From the NCBI GenBank assembly GCA_003555465.1, contig PWIB01000024.1, forward strand, positions 1 through 34,261: a stretch of DNA of 34,261 bases. Reading direction: 5' to 3'. This document shows, one piece after another, positions 23,053-31,424 of the stretch. Position numbers and translations under genes: made by a program. Each line of letters starts with the position of its first letter. The stretch's first letter is position 1. The stretch comes from Candidatus Aenigmatarchaeota archaeon (GTDB lineage: Archaea > Aenigmatarchaeota > Aenigmatarchaeia > PWEA01). A model generated the notes under the pieces. That model was not told the origin of the DNA. It saw only the letters and a program-made list of their open reading frames with translations, and ran no database searches.

Positions 23053-23703
23053 ATGCAAGGAATGAAACAAAAAGGTGAAGAGGAAGTTAAGACGGGTACA
23101 ACAACAGTTGGCGTTAAATACAACGAAGGCCTAGTCCTAGCTACTGAGAAAAGAGCTTCTATGGGTTATCAGGTTTCGAGTAAAAACGCCAAGAAAGTAT
23201 ACGAAGTCGACGAAGGCATAGGAATAACTACAGCCGGTTCTGTTGGTGACATACAGACCGTTGTACGCTACATGAAGGCTGAAACCAACCTGTTCAAGTA
23301 CCGCAAGGATAGGAAGATGTCCCCGAGATCGGTAGCAAGCCTCATGGCAAACATACTACAAGGGTCGAAGATGGTTCCTTACATGGGTTTATTCATACTA
23401 GGCGGCTACAACCACGAGGAAGATCAGCCAGAAGTCTACCAGCTTGATCCTGCCGGTGGAGTTTTAGGTGGCGATCCCTACTATGCGACAGGTTCCGGAT
23501 CACAGGTCGCCTACGGACTTCTCGAGGACCTTTACGAGGAAGGTATGGACAAAGACACAGCCGTTAGCATTTCACTGAGATCGATAAAGAGCGCTTCGAA
23601 CAGAGACATAGCCTCAGGAAACGGATTTTCAGTCATGGTGATAGACGCGGAAGGTTGTGAGGTTTTAGGAGACGAAGAAGTTGACAACTACCTAGAAGAG
23701 TGA
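23053..23703 (+). CDS. psmB: Proteasome beta subunit
   Basis: Catalytic subunit of the 20S proteasome. 216 residues with a propeptide of about 15 residues cut before Thr16 in VKTGTTTVGV, the N-terminal nucleophile. ATEKRASMGYQVSS contains the expected Lys, and GSGSQVAYG and NRDIASGNGF motifs match active beta subunits. It is followed by aCPSF1 after 42 bases, so it may be co-transcribed with the ribonuclease. Its alpha partner is in the superoperon 9 kb away. Confidence 0.96.
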   Translation: MQGMKQKGEEEVKTGTTTVGVKYNEGLVLATEKRASMGYQVSSKNAKKVYEVDEGIGITTAGSVGDIQTVVRYMKAETNLFKYRKDRKMSPRSVASLMANILQGSKMVPYMGLFILGGYNHEEDQPEVYQLDPAGGVLGGDPYYATGSGSQVAYGLLEDLYEEGMDKDTAVSISLRSIKSASNRDIASGNGFSVMVIDAEGCEVLGDEEVDNYLEE

Positions 23704-23745
23704 TTTCATTTTGTTTGCCTTTTGGAATTTCTGTAGGTGTTTTAT

Positions 23746-25626
23746 GTGGAAATTATAGACAAAGTAAAGGACGGGCTTCCAAGCGATGCGATGATCTCGG
23801 AAGTCTGTTTCGAAGGGAGTGACATAGTCCTCTATACGAAGAACAAGAAGATGTTCAAGAGTAATGGGGATTTCATAAAGAAGCTCGTCAAAAAGCTGAA
23901 GAAGAGGATAGAGCTTAGACCCGACGCTTCTATAAGAAAGGACATAGAAAACGCAAAGGAAATAATTGAAGAGAAGGTTCCCGAGGAAGCTGGAATAGAG
24001 GAGATAACCTTCCAGCCTGGCTTCGGAAAGGTAATAATAGAGGCACATAAGCCAGGTCTTGTGATAGGTAAAGGTGGAAGTACCTTAGAAGAACTGAAGA
24101 AGGAGACTGTCTGGAAGCCCCAGGTCAAGATCGCCCCGGCGATATCTTCCGACGTCGTAGATACCGTGAGAAAGGTTCTTTATCAGGAGTCTGAGTGGAG
24201 AAAGGACTTTCTGAACGATATAGGTGAAAGGATACACTCGAAAGAAGTTGAGGAGGTGGACTGGGCGAGGATAACAGGTCTAGGTGGTTGCAGGGAGGTG
24301 GGAAGAAGTTCCTTCGTACTTCAAACCCCTGATTCACGTATAATGATAGACTGTGGTATAAAACCCGGCAACAAACACGAGTATCCGTACCTTCAGGTAC
24401 CTGAAGGTGATATAAGTTCTCTGGATGCAGTAGTCGTTTCACATCCACACCTCGATCACATAGGTTTCGTCCCATACCTATACGAGTACGGCTACGAAGG
24501 ACCGCTTTACCTGACAGCTGCCACCAGAGACCTTATGGTCCTTTTATGTTTGGATTACTTGGATGTCGCAAAGAGAGAGGGTAACGAAGTTCCGTACTCA
24601 TCGAAGTCCGTGGAAAAGGCTGTAAAACACTCAATAGCTCTTGACTACGGACAGGTCAGTGATATAACTCCTGATGTTGGACTGACCCTACAGAACGCCG
24701 GGCATATCTTAGGGTCTGCCCTGGCACACTTCCACATAGGAGAAGGTGACCACAACCTCGTTTACAGTGGTGATCTGAACTTCGGCGAGTCAAAGCTCTT
24801 CGACAAAGCTTCGACCGACTTCCAGAGGGTAGAAACCCTTATAACGGAGTCCACATACGGTGAAAACGACGCTATACAACCATCCAGAGATGATGCCGAG
24901 AAACATCTTCTAGAATACGTGAATAAAACTATAGACCGTGGTGGAAAGGTAATAATACCTTCCTTTGCAGTCGGTAGAGCCCAGGAAATAATGTGTATAC
25001 TCGACGAAGAGGCAAGAAACAACGGCCTTGATGCACCGGTTTATCTGGAGGGTATGATGTGGGACGCTACAGCCATACATACAACCTATCCTGAAGACTT
25101 GAATGATAAGATTCAGCATCAGATATTCCACAAGGACCACAACCCACTTACCTCTGATATATTCCACAGGGTTGCTTCCAACGAGGAAAGGGAAGAGGTC
25201 ATAAACTCTCCTGATCCTGCAATAGTTCTGTCCACGTCAGGAATGCTTACAGGAGGACCGGTAATGGAATATCTTAAGGAGTTTGCTCCTGATGAGAACA
25301 ACATGCTAATTTTTGTAGGTTACCAGGCCGAAGGAACTATGGGAAGAAGGATACAGAAGGGCTGGGATGAGATACCTGTTCAAAGAGAAGGTAAAAGGAA
25401 AGTAGTGGAGTTGAACTTAGAAGTAGGAACCGTAGACGGCCTTTCCGGACATTCCGACAGGAATCAGATTATAAACTTCATAAACGCATTGGACAGCAAG
25501 CCCAACAAGATACTTACAGTTCATGGTGACGAGAACAGCTGTATCCAGATGGCCAGAACTCTGCATAATATATTCAACAGGGAAACTATACCACCGAAGA
25601 ATCTTGAGACGATAAGGCTGAAGTAG
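23746..25626 (+). CDS. aCPSF1: aCPSF1/FttA, KH-domain beta-CASP ribonuclease and transcription terminator
   Basis: Archaeal CPSF73 homologue that cleaves nascent RNA and drives transcription termination. 626 residues from GTG 23746. Two N-terminal KH-like domains (second with GLVIGKGGSTLEEL), then a metallo-beta-lactamase domain with HPHLDHIG, AGHILGSA and YSGDLNF, and a beta-CASP domain with PSFAVGRAQE, STSGMLTGG and a final SGHSD and TVHGDENSC. All metal ligands are visible. The start is GTG 23746 with AGGTG before it; GTG 23737 is an alternative three codons longer. Located just after psmB. Confidence 0.95.
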   Translation: MEIIDKVKDGLPSDAMISEVCFEGSDIVLYTKNKKMFKSNGDFIKKLVKKLKKRIELRPDASIRKDIENAKEIIEEKVPEEAGIEEITFQPGFGKVIIEAHKPGLVIGKGGSTLEELKKETVWKPQVKIAPAISSDVVDTVRKVLYQESEWRKDFLNDIGERIHSKEVEEVDWARITGLGGCREVGRSSFVLQTPDSRIMIDCGIKPGNKHEYPYLQVPEGDISSLDAVVVSHPHLDHIGFVPYLYEYGYEGPLYLTAATRDLMVLLCLDYLDVAKREGNEVPYSSKSVEKAVKHSIALDYGQVSDITPDVGLTLQNAGHILGSALAHFHIGEGDHNLVYSGDLNFGESKLFDKASTDFQRVETLITESTYGENDAIQPSRDDAEKHLLEYVNKTIDRGGKVIIPSFAVGRAQEIMCILDEEARNNGLDAPVYLEGMMWDATAIHTTYPEDLNDKIQHQIFHKDHNPLTSDIFHRVASNEEREEVINSPDPAIVLSTSGMLTGGPVMEYLKEFAPDENNMLIFVGYQAEGTMGRRIQKGWDEIPVQREGKRKVVELNLEVGTVDGLSGHSDRNQIINFINALDSKPNKILTVHGDENSCIQMARTLHNIFNRETIPPKNLETIRLK

Positions 25627-25673
25627 AAGAAATCTCCTCCTATTTTTTAATCTCAAGAAACAATATAATTCTT

Positions 25674-26456
25674 ATGGTTGTCTGCAGCTACTGTGATGAT
25701 GAAGTAGACGTACCGTTCAAATGCAAGTTTTGTAGCGACACTTTCTGTTCAGAGCACAGACTGCCTGAAAACCATGAATGTGTTGGTCTAGATAAATATA
25801 AAGAAGAGGCTCAAGCAGATAATAAAGTGGTTTACGAACCTTTCCAGGCATCAAATAAAAAAGAATCATCGGATCTTTTGTCCGGATTCCTTCAAGCAGT
25901 TACAAAGAGCTATTCGCTCTTGATAATATTCATATGCTTTGTAGTTTTCTTACTCCAGGCTACGATACCAGGCTTCACCGAGTACCTCTGGCTTTCTCCA
26001 GAGTTAGGGGAAATACTCAGCAGGCCTTGGACCTTCATAACCTCTATATTTCTCCACGGAAACGGTTGGCACCTCTTTGTAAATATGCTTGTGTTGTTTT
26101 TCTTCGGAGGAGAACTTGAAAGAAGGATAGGAAGTAAGAAATTCCTTGAGATATTCCTTGTGACAGGAATCGCAGGAAATATAGGCTTCACACTGTTTTC
26201 CTACGTCACCGCAGACTTCATCCCTGCTGTAGGTGCATCAGGAGCGATATTCGGTGTCTTCGCGACCCTTGCTATTATAGCACCAGAGATAAGAGTACTG
26301 ATATGGTTCGTCTTTCCTTTAAAGATAAGACAAGCGCTTGTAATATTCGGACTCTGGGATCTTTTCCTTCTTCCGAGGGGCGGACCGGTAGCAAATTCAG
26401 CACATCTAGCAGGACTGGCTATAGGACTGGTCTACGGCTACAGATTAAAAAAATAA
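25674..26456 (+). CDS. Rhomboid-family intramembrane protease with N-terminal AN1-type zinc finger
   Basis: 260 residues. Residues 1-40 form an AN1-like zinc finger (CSYCDDEV, CKFCSDTFCSEHRLPENHEC). After a linker come six membrane helices with the rhomboid motifs WHLFVNM (Asn137), GASGAIFG with catalytic Ser189, and AHLAG with catalytic His244. The Ser-His dyad is intact. Rhomboids cleave transmembrane substrates. The AN1 finger on the cytoplasmic side may recruit or regulate it; this is inference. Stand-alone gene, convergent with sepF. Confidence 0.93.
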   Translation: MVVCSYCDDEVDVPFKCKFCSDTFCSEHRLPENHECVGLDKYKEEAQADNKVVYEPFQASNKKESSDLLSGFLQAVTKSYSLLIIFICFVVFLLQATIPGFTEYLWLSPELGEILSRPWTFITSIFLHGNGWHLFVNMLVLFFFGGELERRIGSKKFLEIFLVTGIAGNIGFTLFSYVTADFIPAVGASGAIFGVFATLAIIAPEIRVLIWFVFPLKIRQALVIFGLWDLFLLPRGGPVANSAHLAGLAIGLVYGYRLKK

Positions 26457-26510
26457 AGGAACCAGTGCAGCATCTAAGAAAATAACAAGGAAGTTGTGAA
26501 AGGGTTTTTT

Positions 26511-26873
26511 CTACTCCTCTTCTCCACGGACCACTTCTGCGTAAGAAGGAGCTACAACGATGTAGTTCTCGTCAACTCCTGCTATGTCTCCGTCAACAGC
26601 TGTGCAGGTCTTCCTTATCCTCTCTATAGCTCTCTTCAGATCCGACATGTCCTTGTCCTTGATCTTCTTTATTTTAACGAAGACAATTCTCCCTTCTCTG
26701 ACTGACTTCTGTACATCTTCTGCATCCTTGTATTCTTCAAGTTCTACTACTTCAATAGGAACAGCTCTAACTTCTCCTTCGCTAACTTCCTCAGAAAGCT
26801 CAAGAAGATCTCTATCCTCAATTTTCTCTTCCTTCTTTCCTAAAATGTCTTTCAAAGCCAAGTTTCTCACCAT
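26511..26873 (-). CDS. sepF: SepF, archaeal FtsZ membrane anchor
   Basis: SepF tethers FtsZ to the membrane during cell division in many archaea. 120 residues from ATG 26873: N-terminal amphipathic helix MVRNLALKDILGKK for membrane binding, an acidic linker, and a SepF core with GRIVFVKIKKI, DLKRAIERIRKTC and GDIAGVDENYIVVAP. The ATG is chosen because a TATA box TTTTATATAAGT at 26891-26902 is about 20 bases upstream, implying a leaderless message; the longer TTG start would overlap that promoter. FtsZ is not in this window. Confidence 0.93.
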   Translation of the reverse strand: MVRNLALKDILGKKEEKIEDRDLLELSEEVSEGEVRAVPIEVVELEEYKDAEDVQKSVREGRIVFVKIKKIKDKDMSDLKRAIERIRKTCTAVDGDIAGVDENYIVVAPSYAEVVRGEEE

Positions 26874-26890
26874 TTTAGTTTTTTCAATCA

Positions 26891-26902
26891 ACTTATATAA
26901 AA
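26891..26902 (-). promoter_or_regulatory. TATA box of sepF
   Basis: On the minus strand TTTTATATAAGT, about 20 bases before the sepF ATG. This spacing supports leaderless initiation. Confidence 0.65.
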
Positions 26903-26912
26903 CTTCACAGGT

Positions 26913-27167
26913 TTACTCTCTGCTAGCTGATTCTAACATCGAAACTATGTTCCAGACCTGTGTTCTAGTATACATCGGAATATTTGCGTCGTTCGCGACG
27001 TTGTCCAGCTTGGATGTGCATGAGTTTATCCTGACCGAGAGTTCTTCCTCCCCGTCCTTTAAAATTTCTATACATTCCTGGCATTCTTCCTGTATATTTC
27101 TGGGTACGGAGCTATCTTCTGAGACTTGCTCCAACATATCAACCGCAGGTTCTAGACTTTCTTCCAT
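26913..27167 (-). CDS. UPF0147 family protein
   Basis: 84 residues, the usual size of the archaeal UPF0147 family. Contains the conserved DSSVPRNIQEE and DANIPMYTRTQVWNIVSMLE signatures. All-helical, soluble, function unknown. ATG 27165-27167 is preferred because GGTGGT precedes it; ATG 27194 would add nine residues. It probably has its own promoter, with a TATA-like TTTTTATACTTAAA near 27226-27240. Located between sepF and a DHH protein. Confidence 0.92.
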   Translation of the reverse strand: MEESLEPAVDMLEQVSEDSSVPRNIQEECQECIEILKDGEEELSVRINSCTSKLDNVANDANIPMYTRTQVWNIVSMLESASRE

Positions 27168-27249
27168 TTTGACCACCAATATCTGTTTGGACATAAGAGG
27201 ATCTTGGACTATCAATTTATGAAAATTTAAGTATAAAAAGCTTTTCGTG

Positions 27250-28200
27250 TCATAGCACCTTTGCTTTGGCTCCAAAAATCTCTTCAAACCTCTCTAAAAA
27301 GGCCTGTTTCACTTCTTCTAAATCCGTGTTACTTCCGTTTCCTGAAGCAGCTGCATCGTGACCACCTGCTGAACCTCTTAAAACTTCTTCCAGCTCTGAA
27401 AAGACGTCCTCACCCAGATGAACTATATCTGTAAGACCTCTCCTGCACCTTCCACTGACCCTGATCTCATCATCTCTCTGAGAAAACACCACAGAAACGT
27501 CGGAGCCTACCTTCAGGAAGGATCGGGCAGAAGCTGCCTCGAAGGATCCGACCTCCGAGAAGGAAATAAGCTTTCCATCGATATCGTAGTTTTCCAGTCT
27601 GGAGGCGGCCTTCAGCCTTGCTATCCTCTCGGAGCGATCTACGGGCGGGCTCAAAATGGATAGGATATCGGAGTAGTTCTTTCCCGATTTCGGAAGAAGT
27701 TCGGAGATATATCGAAACTGCTCCTTGTCAGCGAACCTGAGGTGCGAGGTGTCAGCAACTATCCCACAGATAAGAGCCTCGGAGGCCTTTTCATTTACTT
27801 CCTCTTTGAACAGTTGATAGATTAGTTCAGATGTAGACCTCGCCTCGGAATCAATATACTTAAAATCAACTAGTTCGTGGAGATCACCAGGACTGTGGTG
27901 ATCGACAAGCATAGTCGTGCCTTCAAAGCTTCCGATATCGAACGATCCAAGCTGTTCTGTAGAAGGACAGTCCACTACAATCAGAGTCTCGAACTCATCT
28001 TGGTCTGGCTTCTCAATGAAGTTATATCCATCGGCAAGCTCTTTCGCGCCTTTTGATACGGTATCAGGGACAGTTAAACTTACTTCATTATCTAAGATCT
28101 CATAGAGGGCTATGGCAGAGGCCACTGCATCGATATCGGCATTGTGATGAGCTAAAACTAAGATACCATTAGAACCTTTCAGTTTTTCCTTAAACTTCAT
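27250..28200 (-). CDS. DHH-family phosphoesterase (RecJ-like/NrnA-like)
   Basis: 316 residues from ATG 28198-28200, preceded by AAGGTGGT. DHH motifs: HHNADIDAVASA (motif I), VVDCPST (II), LVDHHSPG (III, the namesake), GIVADTSHLRF (IV) and the DHHA1 glycine-rich GGHDAAASGNG near the C-terminus. Family members degrade oligoribonucleotides, cyclic dinucleotides or single-stranded DNA using Mn ions. It lies 43 bases after prefoldin beta on the same strand, so it likely belongs to the end of the superoperon. Substrate cannot be determined from sequence. Confidence 0.93.
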   Translation of the reverse strand: MKFKEKLKGSNGILVLAHHNADIDAVASAIALYEILDNEVSLTVPDTVSKGAKELADGYNFIEKPDQDEFETLIVVDCPSTEQLGSFDIGSFEGTTMLVDHHSPGDLHELVDFKYIDSEARSTSELIYQLFKEEVNEKASEALICGIVADTSHLRFADKEQFRYISELLPKSGKNYSDILSILSPPVDRSERIARLKAASRLENYDIDGKLISFSEVGSFEAASARSFLKVGSDVSVVFSQRDDEIRVSGRCRRGLTDIVHLGEDVFSELEEVLRGSAGGHDAAASGNGSNTDLEEVKQAFLERFEEIFGAKAKVL

Positions 28201-28243
28201 AAAACCACCTTGGTTATAGAAAAATAGATATGAGGGGGAATTT

Positions 28244-28618
28244 TTATCCTGCTTCTCCTGAGTTTCCACCAGACATAAGTCCTCTGAGCTCCTTCTGCTT
28301 CTCCTGTGCTTCCTTTTCGATGTCCTTCTCCTTCTTCTCGATGGACTCGATCTTTACTTCGATGGACTCCTGCTTCTCCTCAAGTTCTTCGAGGAAGTCT
28401 TCCTTGTCGGTCTTTATAACAGCTGGACCTGCTACCTTGAAAACTTCGTCATCGTCACTGGCTTCCTTGAGTGCCTTGACGGCCTGGTCGATCTGTGACT
28501 TCTGTGCCTTCATCTCTGCTTTCTGCTGCTCCATCTGCTGAAGCTGTTGCTGCTGCTGCTGAAGCTCACCGATCATCTGCTGTGCCTCTGGTGGCATATC
28601 CTGTGGATTTTGTGGCAT
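28244..28618 (-). CDS. pfdB: Prefoldin beta subunit
   Basis: 124 residues forming two long coiled-coil helices around a small beta hairpin (DDDEVFKVAGPAVIKTDKE), the classic prefoldin beta layout. N-terminal helix is very Gln-rich (QQQQQLQQMEQQ). Delivers unfolded proteins to the thermosome. Its ATG overlaps the Pcc1 stop by one base (TAATG), so translation is probably coupled. A slightly longer N-terminal extension (PQNPQDMPPEAQQM) is present. Confidence 0.95.
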   Translation of the reverse strand: MPQNPQDMPPEAQQMIGELQQQQQQLQQMEQQKAEMKAQKSQIDQAVKALKEASDDDEVFKVAGPAVIKTDKEDFLEELEEKQESIEVKIESIEKKEKDIEKEAQEKQKELRGLMSGGNSGEAG

Positions 28619-28845
28619 TAATTTTCACCTCCTGTAATTGATTTTTCTGTCGTCTTTACGAGTCTTAGTATAGTGTTTACACCTGCCCTTAGATTCGAAA
28701 TACTTTCAGCATCGACATAAACCCCTAGTTTGTCGTCTTTGATTTCCATATTGACTTCAATTGAACTTGATTCGTCCTTCTCGACTTCGATAGCTTTCTT
28801 CGCTAGCTCAGGAGACTGTACATCGATTTCAAGTTCAGCTTTCAT
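28618..28845 (-). CDS. pcc1: KEOPS complex subunit Pcc1
   Basis: 75 residues. The C-terminal SISNLRAGVNTILRLVKTTE pattern is characteristic of Pcc1, the small dimerising subunit of KEOPS, which with Kae1, Bud32 and Cgi121 makes t6A37 on tRNAs reading ANN codons. Position after rpoP and before pfdB matches its usual place in the archaeal superoperon. Spacing from rpoP is one base. Other KEOPS subunits are not in this window. Confidence 0.88.
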   Translation of the reverse strand: MKAELEIDVQSPELAKKAIEVEKDESSSIEVNMEIKDDKLGVYVDAESISNLRAGVNTILRLVKTTEKSITGGEN

Positions 28846-28846
28846 C

Positions 28847-28984
28847 CTATCTGGCTTTGATCTCCTTTACACCTGCAGCTCTCTTCTTCTTTAGAATCCT
28901 GTATCCGCAGAAAGGACATCTAATCCTTCTTCTGAGGTCGTCCTTCTCAATATCCTCTTCACATTTCAAGCATTTGTATGTCAT
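28847..28984 (-). CDS. rpoP: DNA-directed RNA polymerase subunit P (Rpb12-like)
   Basis: 45 residues: MTYKCLKCEEDIEKDD, RRRIRCPFCGYRILKKKR and a short tail. The zinc-ribbon cysteines (C5, C8, C23, C26) and the RCPxCGxRIL signature identify RpoP/Rpb12, an essential RNA polymerase subunit. The ATG overlaps the stop of L37Ae by one base (TAATG), and its own stop is one base from the Pcc1 ATG, so three genes are tightly coupled. Confidence 0.95.
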   Translation of the reverse strand: MTYKCLKCEEDIEKDDLRRRIRCPFCGYRILKKKRAAGVKEIKAR

Positions 28985-29241
28985 TATTCTTCACCTGATT
29001 TTTCAAGAACTCTTTCTACCATACTCTTTCCCTTTGTCTTAGGTCTCCAAGCACCACCTGCTATCTTATTGCCGCATTTCTCGCACTTCCATATACCTTT
29101 GGCTTGTCTCTTCAAGGAATCGGAGCCGCATTCAGGACACTCGTGCTTGGACTTCTGGTCCTTCTCTATCTCAGATACCTTACTTCTTATCCTCTTTCCG
29201 TACCGGGCTCCGTATCTCTTTCCACTATCGTTATCGGACAT
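28984..29241 (-). CDS. rpl37ae: Large-subunit ribosomal protein L37Ae (eL43)
   Basis: 85 residues. Opening KRYGARYGKRIRSKVSEIE and zinc ribbon CPECGSDSLKRQAKGIWKCE then KCGNKIAGGAW match L37Ae. Binds 23S rRNA through its zinc ribbon. Located between rrp42 (7 bases upstream) and rpoP (one-base overlap), its standard place in archaea. Confidence 0.96.
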   Translation of the reverse strand: MSDNDSGKRYGARYGKRIRSKVSEIEKDQKSKHECPECGSDSLKRQAKGIWKCEKCGNKIAGGAWRPKTKGKSMVERVLEKSGEE

Positions 29242-29248
29242 ACTATCA

Positions 29249-30019
29249 CTAGATGAATTTTCTGAGCTCCGAGGATTTCTCCTTGGCTAGCTCGAAGATC
29301 TCAAGTAGCTCTTCCTTCTGGAAGCCTCCGTTTCCTCTCTTCTGAAGCGAACAGAGCTCTTCCTCTGTCCAGGTAACTGTGACCATACCATCCACTACTT
29401 CCTCTTCGACCAGTCCTGGATCAACTATATACTTGTCATCTACCTTACCGATGGTGCAAGCTATCGGAGTCTTGAGAACTTCAAAGTCCTCTCCTTCATC
29501 GCGAAGGACTTCACCGTCCTCGTAACCGGGCATCTCAGCTTCCTTGAGAGCCTTTATAGCTCCAAGTGCAGAAGCGTCCATCAGGTTTCCATCGTGGTCA
29601 AGTACATGTATGTCGACCATGACCTTCCAGACCTTTTCACCTTCTTCGATGCAGAGCTCTTCAAGAGGAATTGCTTCACATTCCCTCAGTCCTCTGTCTA
29701 TGACTCTTGCGAGCTCCGTGGCATCCTTTCCTGGAGGGCCAGACTCGAAGTCAGGTGAAGCCATTGGTCCAAGTTCTGCGTTAACCATCAACATTCCTTC
29801 GTCCGGTGTATCAGGGAACGGCTCACCTAAGCCAAACTTAACTCCGACTATTACCTTGGTATCTCCAAGGACAACTTTTGCACTTCCTTCGGCTTTTTTA
29901 GCTACTCCGGTAACTACCTCTATATCTCTGAATTCCTTGAGGTCTCTGTCGTCTATCCTTTCACCACTTTTTATGTTATCCAGAGCAGCTTCTTCTTCAA
30001 TTTCAGTTATTTCCATCAT
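29249..30019 (-). CDS. rrp42: Exosome non-catalytic RNase PH subunit Rrp42
   Basis: 256 residues of the RNase PH fold. Key segments: SGERIDDRDLKEFRDIEV, VKFGLGEPFPDTPDEG, and CIEEGEKVWKVMVDIHVLDHDG. Rrp42 pairs with Rrp41 in a hexameric ring and provides part of the RNA channel but not the catalytic Asp. The ATG overlaps the rrp41 stop (AAATGATGG), showing coupled translation. Confidence 0.96.
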   Translation of the reverse strand: MMEITEIEEEAALDNIKSGERIDDRDLKEFRDIEVVTGVAKKAEGSAKVVLGDTKVIVGVKFGLGEPFPDTPDEGMLMVNAELGPMASPDFESGPPGKDATELARVIDRGLRECEAIPLEELCIEEGEKVWKVMVDIHVLDHDGNLMDASALGAIKALKEAEMPGYEDGEVLRDEGEDFEVLKTPIACTIGKVDDKYIVDPGLVEEEVVDGMVTVTWTEEELCSLQKRGNGGFQKEELLEIFELAKEKSSELRKFI

Positions 30020-30732
30020 TTTTTATCCCCAAATGTTTCCATTAAAGCTTCTCTTTGTTTTTCGGCGACCTTTTCACAACCATCTATCGCGAGGTCAAGC
30101 ATCTTGTCCATCTCGTCGATGTCTGTCATGCCGTCCATCTGTAGTAGGGTTATCTCACCTGTTTCAATGTTCATCGCTATCGGTAGGTCAACCTGACCAT
30201 CCTTGTCTTCCTCGCCTTTGAGATCTAGTACTGGTGTATCCTCTATCTTACCTGCTGCACAGGATGAAATCAGTCCTTTCATAGGTATTCCTGCGTCGGC
30301 AAGTGCTATAGCCCCTGCATTGAGGGCGACACATCTTGTTCCTGCGTCAGCAGAAATAACTTCCATGTAGACATCGATAGTAGCTGTCGGGAACTCTTCC
30401 AAGAAGACTATCGAGGAAAGTGCTCCTTCGGCTACCTTTCCAATTTCTTTACCTCTTCTCGAGGGACCTGGCCTCTTCCTGTCATCCACGGAAAAAGGAG
30501 CCAGGTTGTATCTACATTGAATAATTCCTCTCTGTGGCTTTTGCTTGTGTTTTGGATGCAGCTCCCTGGGACCAAAGACGGAAGCAATTACTTCTGTACC
30601 TCCCATACGGAAGTATCCTGAGCCGTCGGCTCTCTTGAGAATCCCTGCTTCAGCTTCCATGTCCCTGAGCTCATCCTTAGCTCTACCGTCTATCCTTTTA
30701 CCATCTTTCAAAAGTTCTTTATCTTCACTCAT
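30016..30732 (-). CDS. rrp41: Exosome catalytic RNase PH subunit Rrp41
   Basis: 238 residues. DGKRIDGRAKDELRDMEAEA opens the family; SVDDRKRPGPSRRGKEI and VISADAGTRCVALNAG contain phosphate- and RNA-binding arginines and the catalytic Asp. Phosphorolytic 3'-to-5' RNA degradation with Rrp42. Four bases separate it from rrp4; its stop overlaps the rrp42 start. Confidence 0.97.
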   Translation of the reverse strand: MSEDKELLKDGKRIDGRAKDELRDMEAEAGILKRADGSGYFRMGGTEVIASVFGPRELHPKHKQKPQRGIIQCRYNLAPFSVDDRKRPGPSRRGKEIGKVAEGALSSIVFLEEFPTATIDVYMEVISADAGTRCVALNAGAIALADAGIPMKGLISSCAAGKIEDTPVLDLKGEEDKDGQVDLPIAMNIETGEITLLQMDGMTDIDEMDKMLDLAIDGCEKVAEKQREALMETFGDKK

Positions 30733-30736
30733 ATTA

Positions 30737-31411
30737 TCACCTTTTATCCAGTATTTTTTCTACTTTATCTGTAAGGCCTCTTTCATGACCTCTCTCGTCC
30801 ACGGTCTTGACCGCCTCGACAGCAAGATCCTCGTCGCCGCCGTTTACCCAGACTATGCCGTTCTGGCCGATGATTATCCTTGAGTCAGTTCTGTCCTTGA
30901 TCATCTCGACCATTGAACCACCCTTGCCAATAAGTCTCGGAACCTTACTGGGACTTATCCTTATGATCCTTCCACCTGTAAGCTTCTTGCATATCCTGTC
31001 CTGCATCGAAAGCTTGACATCCTTTTCGCTTGTTACTTTTATAACCTCGGTGTAGATCATATCTCCGATGTCGTAGACATCCGAAAGCTCCGTTTCATCT
31101 AGATCAATGAACTCGTCGGAACCTTCTGCCAGAGACAGATAGCCATCGTACGGTGAATCGAGTTCAACCCACCAGTGGCTTGGACCTATACCGGATATCT
31201 TTCCGATTACATTGTCCCCTTCCTGGGGAATGTAACCTCCACTCAAAGGTATTACTCTCATCCTGTTTTTCTTTGTCCTCGCTACTCCGAGAACCTTAGA
31301 TTTTACCTTTCCGTTTTCTTTGTAAGTACCTCTTCCCGAAAGTATATCACCCTCAGCTATTACGTCTCCGGGAAGTACGTTCGATTTATCTTCAACTAAT
31401 TTTTTTCCCAT
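30737..31411 (-). CDS. rrp4: Exosome RNA-binding subunit Rrp4
   Basis: 224 residues: N-terminal domain (VLPGDVIAEGDILSGRGTY), S1 domain (EGDNVIGKISGIGPSHWWVE), and C-terminal KH domain (SPSKVPRLIGKGGSMVEMI). Rrp4 caps the Rrp41-Rrp42 ring and feeds RNA into it. ATG 31409-31411 is preferred because GAGGTGA precedes it; the frame is open to 31432 but that start would overlap the SBDS stop. Confidence 0.96.
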   Translation of the reverse strand: MGKKLVEDKSNVLPGDVIAEGDILSGRGTYKENGKVKSKVLGVARTKKNRMRVIPLSGGYIPQEGDNVIGKISGIGPSHWWVELDSPYDGYLSLAEGSDEFIDLDETELSDVYDIGDMIYTEVIKVTSEKDVKLSMQDRICKKLTGGRIIRISPSKVPRLIGKGGSMVEMIKDRTDSRIIIGQNGIVWVNGGDEDLAVEAVKTVDERGHERGLTDKVEKILDKR

Positions 31412-31424
31412 TTTATTCACCTCA

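Noticed and set aside
23704-24048. Minus-strand ORF at the psmB-aCPSF1 junction
   Set aside because: Antisense to the aCPSF1 5' end, lacking any conserved motif.
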